From positions 124,001-188,000 of the forward strand of contig JANQRL010000047.1 in the NCBI GenBank assembly GCA_028284605.1: DNA of 64,000 bases, written 5' to 3'. Shown here piece by piece: positions 35,088-43,784 of the stretch. Position numbers and translations under genes: made by a program. The first letter of the stretch is position 1, and each line of letters starts with the position of its first letter. The notes below the pieces were generated by a model. That model was not told where the DNA came from and made no database searches. It saw only the letters and a list, made by a program, of their open reading frames with translations. This DNA is from Paracoccaceae bacterium (lineage in GTDB: Bacteria > Pseudomonadota > Alphaproteobacteria > Rhodobacterales > Rhodobacteraceae).

Positions 35088-36218
35088 ATGGCGCAGCACA
35101 CCTTCTTGATCTATGACACGCCGTTGAACGGATCCAGCGGATCGTTCCCGGCAGTGACGACCTTCACCTATTCCAGTGCGACGATCCCCACCGGCACGAT
35201 CACCGTTACCGACAACGACAATATCCTGCACGACAACAGCGGATATTTGTATACCCTCCCCGTGGCTAACTATACCCATGTCTGGGACCCGGGCGCGGAT
35301 CAGAGAGTCCTGACGAACACGCTCAACCCATCCGCGAACGGCGATTACCTGATGTCGGCGTCTCATTTCGCTGTGACCGGCTCGGATGGCAGTCAGTTCC
35401 TGGCATTCCAGCTGTTTTCGGGGACGACACATACTTCCCCGCCCTGGGGGAATGCGCATGGGATAGTCGCGACAACGGCGCCCTTGCAGGAAGGCGTTAC
35501 CTATTCCTTCGACAGTTCGCCGCCCGTTGGGTTCCAGGGGAGCGGCGGTGCCTTCTATCACGGTGCGGTCCCTTACGCGCTTCTCGTCTGCTTCACGTCG
35601 GGCACGATGATCCGCCAGAAGGCCGGCGAGATCGCGGTCGAAGAGCTGGAAGTGGGCGATCCGGTCATGACGCTCGACCACGGCGAACAGCCGATCCGCT
35701 GGATCGGGTCGCGGTCTCTGAGCGCGGTTGAACTGGCGCTCTTTCCGAAGCTGCGCCCGATCCGGATCGCGGCCGGTGCACTGGGCGACGGCTCGCCGGA
35801 GCGCGACCTCATTGTCAGTCCGCAGCACCGGATGCTGATCCGTTCAGCGATTGCCGAGCGGATGTTCGGCGCGTCCGAGATTCTGGTGCCCGCGCTGAAG
35901 CTGCTCGACTGGGCGGGCGTTGAGCGGGTGTCGGGCGAAGACGGCGTCACCTACTGGCATTTCCTGCTCGACGATCATCAGCTCGTCACCGCCAACGGCG
36001 CGGTGAGCGAGAGCCTGTTCGTCAGACCGCAGACGATGGAGGCAATGCCGGAGGACGGCCGGGCAGAGATCATCGCGCTCTTCCCCGAGCTTGGCGCACG
36101 CGGCTATCGGCCGGCCCCGGCCCGCCCGATTGTCGCGAAACGCCGCCAGGTGAGGCGGCTGATGGTCCGGCACGCCAGGAACGTGAAGCCGCTCGTCGAC
36201 ATGAACCTGGGCGGCTGA
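35088..36218 (+). CDS. Hint-domain protein with beta-rich N-terminus
   Basis: This 376-aa protein is read from the ATG at 35088, which has GGAAG eight bases upstream; an ATG at 35070 is also in frame. The first 160 residues are Thr/Ser/Asn-rich and beta-like. The Hint domain begins at C168 (CFTSGTMIRQ), has EIAVEELEVGDPVMTLD and SPQHRMLI, and ends in a basic tail (RRQVRRLMVRHAR). The N-terminal part has visibly lower GC and differs from that of the Hint protein at 27854. Confidence 0.85.
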   Translation: MAQHTFLIYDTPLNGSSGSFPAVTTFTYSSATIPTGTITVTDNDNILHDNSGYLYTLPVANYTHVWDPGADQRVLTNTLNPSANGDYLMSASHFAVTGSDGSQFLAFQLFSGTTHTSPPWGNAHGIVATTAPLQEGVTYSFDSSPPVGFQGSGGAFYHGAVPYALLVCFTSGTMIRQKAGEIAVEELEVGDPVMTLDHGEQPIRWIGSRSLSAVELALFPKLRPIRIAAGALGDGSPERDLIVSPQHRMLIRSAIAERMFGASEILVPALKLLDWAGVERVSGEDGVTYWHFLLDDHQLVTANGAVSESLFVRPQTMEAMPEDGRAEIIALFPELGARGYRPAPARPIVAKRRQVRRLMVRHARNVKPLVDMNLGG

Positions 36219-36232
36219 CCGATTGGGCAGCG

Positions 36233-36276
36233 CCAGACCCTTCGAAGGGTCTGGAAAAACTCTTCGAAGAGTTTTT
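36233..36276. repeat. paired TTCGAA palindromes, class II, copy 1
   Basis: Abutting 22-bp perfect palindromes lie at 36233-36254 (arm CCAGACCC) and 36255-36276 (arm AAAAACTC), both centred on TTCGAA, centres 22 bp apart. The second has A5 and T5 ends, like a bidirectional intrinsic terminator. It is between the convergent Hint and RND genes. Confidence 0.9.
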
Positions 36277-36338
36277 CGCCCCGACCGCCGGCGCGGCCTG
36301 CATCCTCCAGTTCCAGCGCTCCGCGTCCATTGGCGCCG

Positions 36339-36381
36339 CAGACCCTTCGAAGGGTCTGACAAAACTCTTCGAAGAGTTTTG
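36339..36381. repeat. paired TTCGAA palindromes, class II, copy 2
   Basis: Palindromes lie at 36339-36358 (arm CAGACCC) and 36360-36381 (arm CAAAACTC), centres 22 bp apart. Its first centre is exactly 105 bp from that of class II copy 1. It ends 17 bases before the RND gene stop. Confidence 0.9.
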
Positions 36382-36397
36382 CCCCCGCCGGCGCGCG

Positions 36398-39300
36398 CTA
36401 CTCTGCGGCCTTCAGCGGTGTCGACGGGCTTGCCTCGGCGCCGGGCAGGGGGTCGGGGTCGGTCCAGAGGATTTCCGGCGCCTTCACCCGGGCCGCGGCC
36501 TTGGCCAGTGCCCAGTCCCGCGCCGCGCGACTCGACCGGCCCATGGAGAGCTTGGCCAGAAGCTGCGCCAGCCATTCCGCATAGGTCGTCACCCAGACCC
36601 GGACGGCAAGCATCGACGGGGTGAAGATCAGCGTCAGCACCGTCGCGATGCCGAGGCCGAAGACCACCGCGGTCGCCAGTTGCTTCCACCAGAGCGCGGT
36701 CGGGCTGTCGATCGAATAGCCGCCATTCATGAAGTCGAGGCTGAGCCCGAACATCATCGGGGTCAGGCCCGCCATGGTGGTGATCGTGGTCAGCAGAACC
36801 GGGCGGATGCGCGCCTCGGCGGTCCGGGTGATCGCCTCCACCCGGGGCATGTAGCGGGCATATTCCTGATAGGTGTCGATCAGCACGATGTTGTTGTTCA
36901 CCACGATCCCGGCCAGCGCCACGATCCCGGTTCCGGTCATGATGATCGAGAAGGTCTGATCCATCACCAGCATCCCGATCAGCACGCCGGTGGTCGACAG
37001 GATCACCGCGAGCAGCACCAGCACCGCGTTGTAGAACGAATTGAACTGCGTCAGCAGGATGATGAACATCAGCCCGAGCGCGGCGCCGAATGCGGTGACC
37101 AGGAACGCCTGGCTCTCGGCCTGATCCTCCTGATCGCCGGTCCATTCCCAGTCGATCCCGGGTGCCAGGGGCGAACTCGCCAGCCACTCGGTCAGCAATC
37201 CGATCCGCTCGTTGGCATTGACCGGCGCGGCGGAGATCTCGCCGGCGTCGAGCGCGGCCTGAAGGCTGTCGGCGTTCTCCCCCTCGGCGATGGCGACGAG
37301 GTCGTAGAGCGTGCCGTCCGAACCGGTGAGCGTGGCGCCGCGCGCCGTCTCGCCCGCGACCAGCATCCTGGCGGTGGCGCGTATCTCCCGCTCCGCCATG
37401 GTGCCCGATTGCAGGGTGACGAGATTGTCCTCGACATCGGCCTTCAGGTCGAAATAGCGCTGCTGGTCGATCCGGTCGATCTGCGCCAGCGTGGGCACCG
37501 CGCTCCGGGTGATGAAGTTCGACAGCGGCACCAGGCCCTGATTGGTACGGACCCGCAGGCTGTCGAGGGTCGACAGCACCCGGTCTTCCTCGGGCAGGCG
37601 GACGCGGATCTCGATCTCCTCGTCGCCATTGTCGGGCGTGTAGGTGTCGAGCAGGATGCCGCGGGTGACGAGCTGCACCATGGCGCCGACCGAGGCCACG
37701 TTGGCGCCGTAGCGGCCGGCCTTCTCGACATCGACATCGATCTGCCAGTCGATCCCGGGCAGCGGCAGGGTGTCCTCGATCAGCTCCAGCCCGGGCGTCG
37801 CCTCGAACTGGGTCCGCGCCGTGACCACGGCGGCCTGAAGTTCTTCCCAGTCGTCGCCCTTGATCCGCAGATGCACCGGCTTGCCGCTCGCCGGACCGCG
37901 GGCCTGGATCAGGATTTCGGTCTGGATTCCGGGAATCTCGGCGAGCTGTTCCTGCAACTCGTCGATCACGATGTCGCCGTCGAGGTCGGGCCGGTCGCTG
38001 CGATCCTCCCAGGGGATCGTCTCGAGCTGCACCTGGCCGATCGTGTCGCGCGGAGTGCCGGCGCCGGAGGCGTCGAGGTCGAGCCCGCCATCCCCGGCGA
38101 AGGCGAAGGCGTTGATCACTCCGGGATGGGCCAGCACCACCTCCTCGACCTGGGCCACCAGCGCGTCCTTTTCGCCGATCGAGAGATTGCCGCGGGCGCG
38201 GACATAGACGATGGCCTGTTCCGGCTCGCTTTCGACGAAGAACTCCACGCCGTTGTTGTTCTGGCCGAAATACATGAACACCGACACCACGAAGAAGCCG
38301 ACGGCGCCGATGGCGACCAGCGGCATCACCGGATTGCCGGCGATCAGGTTGATCAGCCAGCCGAACGGGCTGCGGCGGTAGCCGCTCTCGATCCGGCGTG
38401 CCCTCCGCTCGATCCGGGCGGCGGTGACGGTGATCGAGGTGGCGATGGCGCCGACGAAGAACAGCAGGATGCCCCAGCGCGACGCCCAGAGCCCGTCCGT
38501 CTGCACCGCCTCGCCGGAGAGATAGCCCGGGTTCAGCGTCAGCATCGCCCCGGTGAACACCACCATGATCGAGACCGGCACCAGCGCGGCACGGACGATC
38601 CAGGGGAACCGGCCGCGCAGCGCGTCGGCGGCGAAACCGAACTTGCGGCCGATCCGGCCCGAGACGCCGCCCATCACCGGCAGGTAGACCATCACGACGA
38701 TCAGCGAGGCGGAGAGCACGAAGATCAGGGTGACCGGCAGCATGCCCATGAACTCGCCCGGCACCCCGGGCCAGAACAGCATCGGCAGGAACGCGCAGAG
38801 CGTCGTCGCGGTGGAGCTGACGATGGGCCAGAACATCCGCTTCGCCGCCTCGATATAGGCATGCATCGGGCCGGTGCCGGCCTTGATGCGCTTGTCGGCA
38901 TATTCCACCACCACGACGGCGCCGTCGACGAGGATGCCGACGGACAGGATCAGGCCGAACATCACGATATTGGAGACCGCGACCCCCATCATTCCGAAGA
39001 GCACGAAGCAGAGGAGAAACGAGGTCGGGATCGCGAAACCGACCAGGAGCGCGGGCCGGGTGCCCAGCGCGGCGAGCACCACGATCATGACGAGGCAGAT
39101 CGCGGTCAGCACCGAACCTTCGAGCTGGCTGACCATCGAGGCCACGTTGCGGCTCTGGTCGTTCGAGGTGCCGACCTCGACCGCGGCCTGAAGCTCCGGC
39201 GGCCAGGATTGCCGCGACTCCTCGACCGTTTCGCGGACCAGGGCGGCGGTGTCGATGATGTTGAACCCCTTGCGCTTCACCACCTGAAGCGCGACCGTGT

Positions 39301-40123
39301 TGATCCCGTTGAACCGCGCGGTGCCCTCGCGATCCTCGAAGGTCAGCCGGATCTCCGCGAGATCGCCGAGCGTGACGACCCGGTCGCCATTGGTCTTGAC
39401 CGGCAGGTTGTAGACATCGGTTTCGTCGTCGAAGGACGATGGAATCTTGACCCCGAAGGCGCCGTCGCCGACATCGCCGGCGGCGATCAGCAGGTTGTTG
39501 CTGGTGACCACATCGATCAGTTCTCCGGCGGTCACGTCATAGGCTTCGAGCCGGAGAGGATCGATCACCACCTCGAGCATTTCGTCACGCTGGCCGGCGA
39601 GCCCGGCCTCAAGCACCGCGTCGAGCGCCTCGATGTCGTCTTGCAGGTCCTTCGCGATCCGCACCAGAGTCCGCTCCGGCACGTCGCCGGTCAGGTTGAC
39701 GATCAGGATCGGGAACTCCGAGAAGTTGAACTCGTTGATCGAATATTGCTCGGCGCCGTCGGGAAACTCCGCCTCGGCATTGTTCATCGCATCGCGGACA
39801 TCGGCCATCACCCGCGACTTGTCCCAGCCGAACTCGAACTCGAGCGCGATCCCGGCATAGCCCTCGGCAGCGGTGGCCGACATCGTTTCGAGCCCGTCGA
39901 GATCGGCGAACTCCGTCTCCATCGGCTTGACAAGCAGCGTCTCGCTGTCCTCGGCGGAAATGCCCGGGAACGGCACCGAGACGAAGAGCGCGGGGATTTC
40001 GATATCCGGCTCGCCCTCCTTGGGCAGACCGACATAGGCGAAGGCGCCAGCGAGCAGTGAGAGCGTAATGAAGGCGAGGATCATCCGCGCCCTTGACGCG
40101 GCCCAATCGACGATACCGGTCAT
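36398..40123 (-). CDS. RND efflux transporter permease
   Basis: This 1241-aa inner-membrane pump is related to AcrB and drives proton-coupled export with the adaptor encoded just upstream. It has the usual first helix and porter start (LPKEGEPDIEIPALFVSVPFPG) and GTGIVALAGIVVNNNIVLIDTYQ in the second half. It is about 200 residues longer than AcrB, with extra helices and a charged stretch (ARIERRARRIES) between halves. In helix 4 the usual Asp pair reads GILVDGAVVVVE, so only one of the two relay aspartates is present. Substrates are unknown. Confidence 0.9.
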   Translation of the reverse strand: MTGIVDWAASRARMILAFITLSLLAGAFAYVGLPKEGEPDIEIPALFVSVPFPGISAEDSETLLVKPMETEFADLDGLETMSATAAEGYAGIALEFEFGWDKSRVMADVRDAMNNAEAEFPDGAEQYSINEFNFSEFPILIVNLTGDVPERTLVRIAKDLQDDIEALDAVLEAGLAGQRDEMLEVVIDPLRLEAYDVTAGELIDVVTSNNLLIAAGDVGDGAFGVKIPSSFDDETDVYNLPVKTNGDRVVTLGDLAEIRLTFEDREGTARFNGINTVALQVVKRKGFNIIDTAALVRETVEESRQSWPPELQAAVEVGTSNDQSRNVASMVSQLEGSVLTAICLVMIVVLAALGTRPALLVGFAIPTSFLLCFVLFGMMGVAVSNIVMFGLILSVGILVDGAVVVVEYADKRIKAGTGPMHAYIEAAKRMFWPIVSSTATTLCAFLPMLFWPGVPGEFMGMLPVTLIFVLSASLIVVMVYLPVMGGVSGRIGRKFGFAADALRGRFPWIVRAALVPVSIMVVFTGAMLTLNPGYLSGEAVQTDGLWASRWGILLFFVGAIATSITVTAARIERRARRIESGYRRSPFGWLINLIAGNPVMPLVAIGAVGFFVVSVFMYFGQNNNGVEFFVESEPEQAIVYVRARGNLSIGEKDALVAQVEEVVLAHPGVINAFAFAGDGGLDLDASGAGTPRDTIGQVQLETIPWEDRSDRPDLDGDIVIDELQEQLAEIPGIQTEILIQARGPASGKPVHLRIKGDDWEELQAAVVTARTQFEATPGLELIEDTLPLPGIDWQIDVDVEKAGRYGANVASVGAMVQLVTRGILLDTYTPDNGDEEIEIRVRLPEEDRVLSTLDSLRVRTNQGLVPLSNFITRSAVPTLAQIDRIDQQRYFDLKADVEDNLVTLQSGTMAEREIRATARMLVAGETARGATLTGSDGTLYDLVAIAEGENADSLQAALDAGEISAAPVNANERIGLLTEWLASSPLAPGIDWEWTGDQEDQAESQAFLVTAFGAALGLMFIILLTQFNSFYNAVLVLLAVILSTTGVLIGMLVMDQTFSIIMTGTGIVALAGIVVNNNIVLIDTYQEYARYMPRVEAITRTAEARIRPVLLTTITTMAGLTPMMFGLSLDFMNGGYSIDSPTALWWKQLATAVVFGLGIATVLTLIFTPSMLAVRVWVTTYAEWLAQLLAKLSMGRSSRAARDWALAKAAARVKAPEILWTDPDPLPGAEASPSTPLKAAE

Positions 40124-41457
40124 CCGTCTGCCTCCCGGAATGTGGGCGCGACGGGCACGCCCTCGGTTACGAATTCCTGCCCCACTACGATCACGTCCAG
40201 CGCGGACTCCGGACCGGTGACCCAGATGCCGCCGGGCGTGTCGCGGAGCACCGAGACCGGCACGAAGCCGGTGACGTTGCCGGTCCCGACGATACGGATG
40301 CCGAGATTGCCGTCATCGTCGAGGGTCAGCGCCGAGGCCGGCAGCAGATGCGCCATCTGACCGTCCGCGGCGACGAGGATCTCCGCGGTCTGACCGTCGC
40401 GGATCGCCAGATCGGCATTGGCCACCTCCACCTCGACGCGAAAGGTCCGCGTGGTCTCGTCGGCGGAGCGCGACAGGAAGGTCACACGTCCCTGCACCTC
40501 GGCGCCGGAGGCGAGCCGGGCGCCGGCCGGGGCGCCGGTCTCGATCTTGCCGACATCGGCCTCGGGGACGAAGCCGATCAGCTTGATCGGATCGAGTTGG
40601 ATGACCGTGGCGCAGAGCGAGCCGGGTTGCAGCAGGCTGCCAAGCTCGGCGCTGTCGGTTTCCAGCAGCCCGGCAAAGGGCGCGGTGATGGTCAGCCGCT
40701 GCAACTCACGCGCCGCGGCAGCGACGGCGGCATTGGCCGACTGGATGCCGGCGCGGGCGCCCTCGACCTGGGCCTCTGCGCTTTCCACCCCGGCTTCGGC
40801 GCCGACGATCCCGGCCAGGGCGCCTTCCACTGCGGCCTGTGCGGACGTGACTCCGGCCCGCGCCGAGGACAGCGTCGCCTCGGCATTTGCGAGCCGGGTT
40901 TCGGAGGCAAATCCGCCCTCGGAGAGCCGGGCGGCGGCGTTGAAGTTGATCTCGGCCTCCACCAGCCGGGCCTCGGCCTCGGTCAGCCGCGCCTCGGCTT
41001 CGGCGACCCGGGTTGCGGCCTCTGCCATCCGCGCTTCGGCCTCCGGTACCCGGGCGAGCGCTTCGGGCAGCCGTGCGCTGGCCTCCGACAGCCGCGCCTC
41101 GGCCTCGTCAAGAGAGGATTGCCGCGTACCGGGGTCGAGGCGGCACATCTCGTCGCCGGCCCCGACAAAAGCACCCTTGCGCAGAGGTTCGGAGATCACC
41201 TGGCCCGAGGTCTCGGCCCTGAGCTCGACCTGGCGCGCCGCCTCGGTGCGGCCGCGCAGGATCACCGCATTGTCGACCCGCTGCGGTTCCGAGCGCATGG
41301 CGACGACCTGAACCAGTGGCCGGTCCTCGACGGCCTCGATGCCGGTCTCGTCCTGCGGTGCGGCCTGGGCCAGTGCCAGAAGCCTGTCGCGCTCGAACAC
41401 AAAGGCATAAAGGGCCGCCGAGACGATGATGGCGGTCAGGATCGGCATCAGGCGCAT
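40120..41457 (-). CDS. RND efflux periplasmic adaptor (membrane fusion protein)
   Basis: This 445-aa protein has an N-terminal helix (TAIIVSAALYAFVFE) and a lipoyl half-motif near residue 80. A very regular coiled coil follows at residues 116-171, made of eight successive heptads of the type LxEAEAR. A second heptad series (AEAGVES, AEAQVEG, ARAGIQS, ANAAVAA) returns, followed by ITAPFAGLLETDSAELGS. The coiled-coil hairpin should contact an outer-membrane channel, whose gene is not nearby. It overlaps the pump start by four bases. Confidence 0.92.
   Translation of the reverse strand: MRLMPILTAIIVSAALYAFVFERDRLLALAQAAPQDETGIEAVEDRPLVQVVAMRSEPQRVDNAVILRGRTEAARQVELRAETSGQVISEPLRKGAFVGAGDEMCRLDPGTRQSSLDEAEARLSEASARLPEALARVPEAEARMAEAATRVAEAEARLTEAEARLVEAEINFNAAARLSEGGFASETRLANAEATLSSARAGVTSAQAAVEGALAGIVGAEAGVESAEAQVEGARAGIQSANAAVAAAARELQRLTITAPFAGLLETDSAELGSLLQPGSLCATVIQLDPIKLIGFVPEADVGKIETGAPAGARLASGAEVQGRVTFLSRSADETTRTFRVEVEVANADLAIRDGQTAEILVAADGQMAHLLPASALTLDDDGNLGIRIVGTGNVTGFVPVSVLRDTPGGIWVTGPESALDVIVVGQEFVTEGVPVAPTFREADG
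40945..41112 (-). repeat. 21-base repeats encoding eight heptads
   Basis: Within the adaptor gene, eight consecutive 21-base units encode variants of L-x-E-A-E-A-R. The DNA repeats are imperfect (runs of GCCTCGGCCTC on the + strand). Confidence 0.7.
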
Positions 41458-41580
41458 CTGGTCGTCCTTCGTTCCTCGTTTCGCCCGTCTGTCGCGATCG
41501 GGGCCGCGATCCCGGAGCGTCGTTCGGTCATCACCGCCGGGCGGACCTCGTGCGGCCCGTCCAACATTGGCTCTTATACA

Positions 41581-41598
41581 CTGAACCGATCAGTTCAG
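41581..41598. promoter_or_regulatory. candidate TetR-type operator
   Basis: CTGAAC (41581-41586) and GTTCAG (41593-41598) flank CGATCA. On the minus strand TATAAG follows as a possible -10 for the RND operon. Palindromes of this kind are common at TetR-regulated pump genes; no TetR gene is in the window. Confidence 0.5.
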
Positions 41599-41728
41599 AT
41601 TAAAGATTCTTGGCCTGGATACAAGCGTACTGGAGGCCCTCACGGCAGCGGGACTTGGCATTCTGTCGGGCTTCGCGATATGAGGTCCGGCAAAGGCCGA
41701 CAAGAAGGCTCATCCGGGGTCTCTGATC

Positions 41729-42412
41729 GTGAGCGAGAGCGACAGTTTCATAAATGAGGTGACCGAGGAGGTCCAGCGCGACAGGCTTTATGGCTACCTG
41801 CGGCGCTATGGCTGGATCGCGGTGCTGGCGGTCCTCGTCCTGGTTGGCGGCGCGGCGGTCAACGAATACCGCAAGGCGCAGGCCGAGGCCGACGCGCAGG
41901 CGCTGGGCGACGCGATGTTCGCAGCGCTCGAGACCGACGATGCCGCGGGCCGGGCGGGGGCGCTCTCCGGGCTCGGCGCCGAGAGCGAGGCGGCGGTGAT
42001 CGCGGCCCTGCTGGAGGCCGGGGAGTTGCAGGCGGCGGGCCAGACCGCCGCTGCCGCGGACCGGCTCGAGGCGGTGGCGAATGCGGCCACTACGCCGCCG
42101 CTCTACCCCGACGTCGCGTTGCTGAAATCCCTGATGCTGCGGGCCCCGGATATGGACCCCGGGGCGCTCAAGGACGCGCTCGGCCCGCTGGCGCAGCCGG
42201 GCGCGCCGTTCCGGCTGCTGGCCGCCGAGCAGATCGTCTATGCCGATCTCGCCGCCGGGGAGACCGAAGCGGCGATGGCGGGGCTCGACGCGATCCTCGA
42301 CGATGCCGAACTGCGTCCGGGCTTGCGCGAGCGGGCGCAAAACCTGATGGTGGCGCTGGGCGGGGAGATCGGGGCGGAGAGCGACGCGCTCCTGCCCGGC
42401 GCCGGGCAATAG
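41729..42412 (+). CDS. YfgM-like tetratricopeptide protein
   Basis: This 227-aa protein starts at a GTG. A membrane helix near residues 28-46 (GWIAVLAVLVLVGGAAVNEYR) is followed by a periplasmic Ala-rich helical domain. This layout and the order yfgM-bamB-der match the enterobacterial locus. There YfgM is an ancillary SecYEG subunit that helps hand proteins to periplasmic chaperones. Confidence 0.85.
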   Translation: MSESDSFINEVTEEVQRDRLYGYLRRYGWIAVLAVLVLVGGAAVNEYRKAQAEADAQALGDAMFAALETDDAAGRAGALSGLGAESEAAVIAALLEAGELQAAGQTAAAADRLEAVANAATTPPLYPDVALLKSLMLRAPDMDPGALKDALGPLAQPGAPFRLLAAEQIVYADLAAGETEAAMAGLDAILDDAELRPGLRERAQNLMVALGGEIGAESDALLPGAGQ

Positions 42413-42431
42413 GCCCGAAGAGGGGGCAGAG

Positions 42432-43730
42432 GTGACAGCGAAGACGATTCTCGCCTTGGTGCTGGGCTGCGGTCTGCTTGCGGCCTGTGGCGAACAGGAC
42501 GTGATCCTGCCGGGCGAGCGGCTCGACATCCGCCCCGCCGAGGCGGCGACGGTCGAGGGCAGCCGCCCGATTTCCCTCCCCGCTCAGACCAGCAATGCCG
42601 ACTGGACCCATCGCGCCGGGAGCGCCAGTCACCGGCTCTCCCATCCCGCCCTGTCCCCGGCTCTCAGCCTCGCCTTCCGGTCCAATATCGGCGAGGGCGA
42701 GAGCCGGCGGGCCCGGATCACCGCCGATCCGGTGGTTGCCGGGGGCCGGGTCTTCACCCTCGACGCCCGGGCCCGGGTCGCCGCCCATTCCACCGGTGGC
42801 GCGGCGCTCTGGTTCCGCGATCTGACCCCGGGCGGCGAGAATGGCCGCGACGCGTCGGGTGGCGGGCTTGCGGCGGGCGGTGATCAGCTCTTTGTCACCA
42901 CCGGCTTCGGCGAGATCACGGCGCTCGACGCGGCGAGTGGCCGGACGCTCTGGGTCCAGGACCTCGACGCGCCGGGGACCGCCGCGCCCACGGTGCGGGG
43001 CGATCTGGTCTATGTCGTATCGCGGGACAACCGGGCCTGGGCGCTCGACACCAGCAATGGCCGCATCCGCTGGACCCTGAACGCGGTGCCGTCGCCCTCG
43101 GGCTTCTCCGGCGGGGCCGGGGCGGCGGTGGCGGGGGGGATCGCGATCTTCCCGTTCTCCTCGGGCGAGGTGCTGGCGGCGTTCCCGGAAGGCGGGCTGC
43201 GGCGCTGGTCCACCGTGGTGACCGGTCAGCGCGACGGCAGCGCCGCGGCGACTGTGGGCGATATCGCCGGCGATCCGGTGATCGACGGCGACCGGGTCTA
43301 TGTCGGCAATGTCTCGGGCCGGGTCGCGGCGTTGACGCTGGGGGATGGCGAGCGGCTCTGGACGGCCACAGAGGGGGCCGTTGGGCCGGTCTGGCCCGAG
43401 GGGGATTCCGTCTTTCTTCTCAACGATCTGGGAGAGCTTCTTCGACTGGATCGGAACGACGGCGCGGTGATCTGGCGGACCCGGCTGCCGGGCTTTGTCG
43501 AAAACCGCGCGCGGCGGCAGAAGACCCGCGTGGCGCATTACGGCCCGGTGCTGGCCGGCGGGCGGCTGATCGTGGCCTCCGCCGATGGCGTGTTGCGGCA
43601 GTTCGATCCGGTCTCAGGCGCGCTCATCGGCCAGTCCGAGCTTCCGGGCGGCGCCGCGAGTTCGCCGGCGGTGGCGGGCGGCACGCTCTATGTCGTCAAC
43701 GGACGCGGCGAGCTTCTGGCGTTCCGCTAG
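42432..43730 (+). CDS. bamB: outer-membrane assembly lipoprotein BamB-like (PQQ-like propeller)
   Basis: This 432-aa protein starts at a GTG. Its lipobox LAAC (C19) marks a lipoprotein, and repeated W/L-x-G blades (ALDAASGRTLWVQDLD, ALDTSNGRIRW, LTLGDGERLW) make an eight-bladed propeller. BamB binds BamA in outer-membrane protein insertion. It lies 19 bases after yfgM and 54 bases before der. Confidence 0.9.
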   Translation: MTAKTILALVLGCGLLAACGEQDVILPGERLDIRPAEAATVEGSRPISLPAQTSNADWTHRAGSASHRLSHPALSPALSLAFRSNIGEGESRRARITADPVVAGGRVFTLDARARVAAHSTGGAALWFRDLTPGGENGRDASGGGLAAGGDQLFVTTGFGEITALDAASGRTLWVQDLDAPGTAAPTVRGDLVYVVSRDNRAWALDTSNGRIRWTLNAVPSPSGFSGGAGAAVAGGIAIFPFSSGEVLAAFPEGGLRRWSTVVTGQRDGSAAATVGDIAGDPVIDGDRVYVGNVSGRVAALTLGDGERLWTATEGAVGPVWPEGDSVFLLNDLGELLRLDRNDGAVIWRTRLPGFVENRARRQKTRVAHYGPVLAGGRLIVASADGVLRQFDPVSGALIGQSELPGGAASSPAVAGGTLYVVNGRGELLAFR

Positions 43731-43784
43731 CGCGCGGTGTAGGGGGCGGCTTTCGCCTGCCTGAGGCATCTGCCGGAGACGCAC

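Noticed and set aside
36680-40060. 1126-residue plus-strand open frame
   Set aside because: It is the antisense shadow of the RND pump; its translation is His/Asp/Arg-rich and low in complexity.
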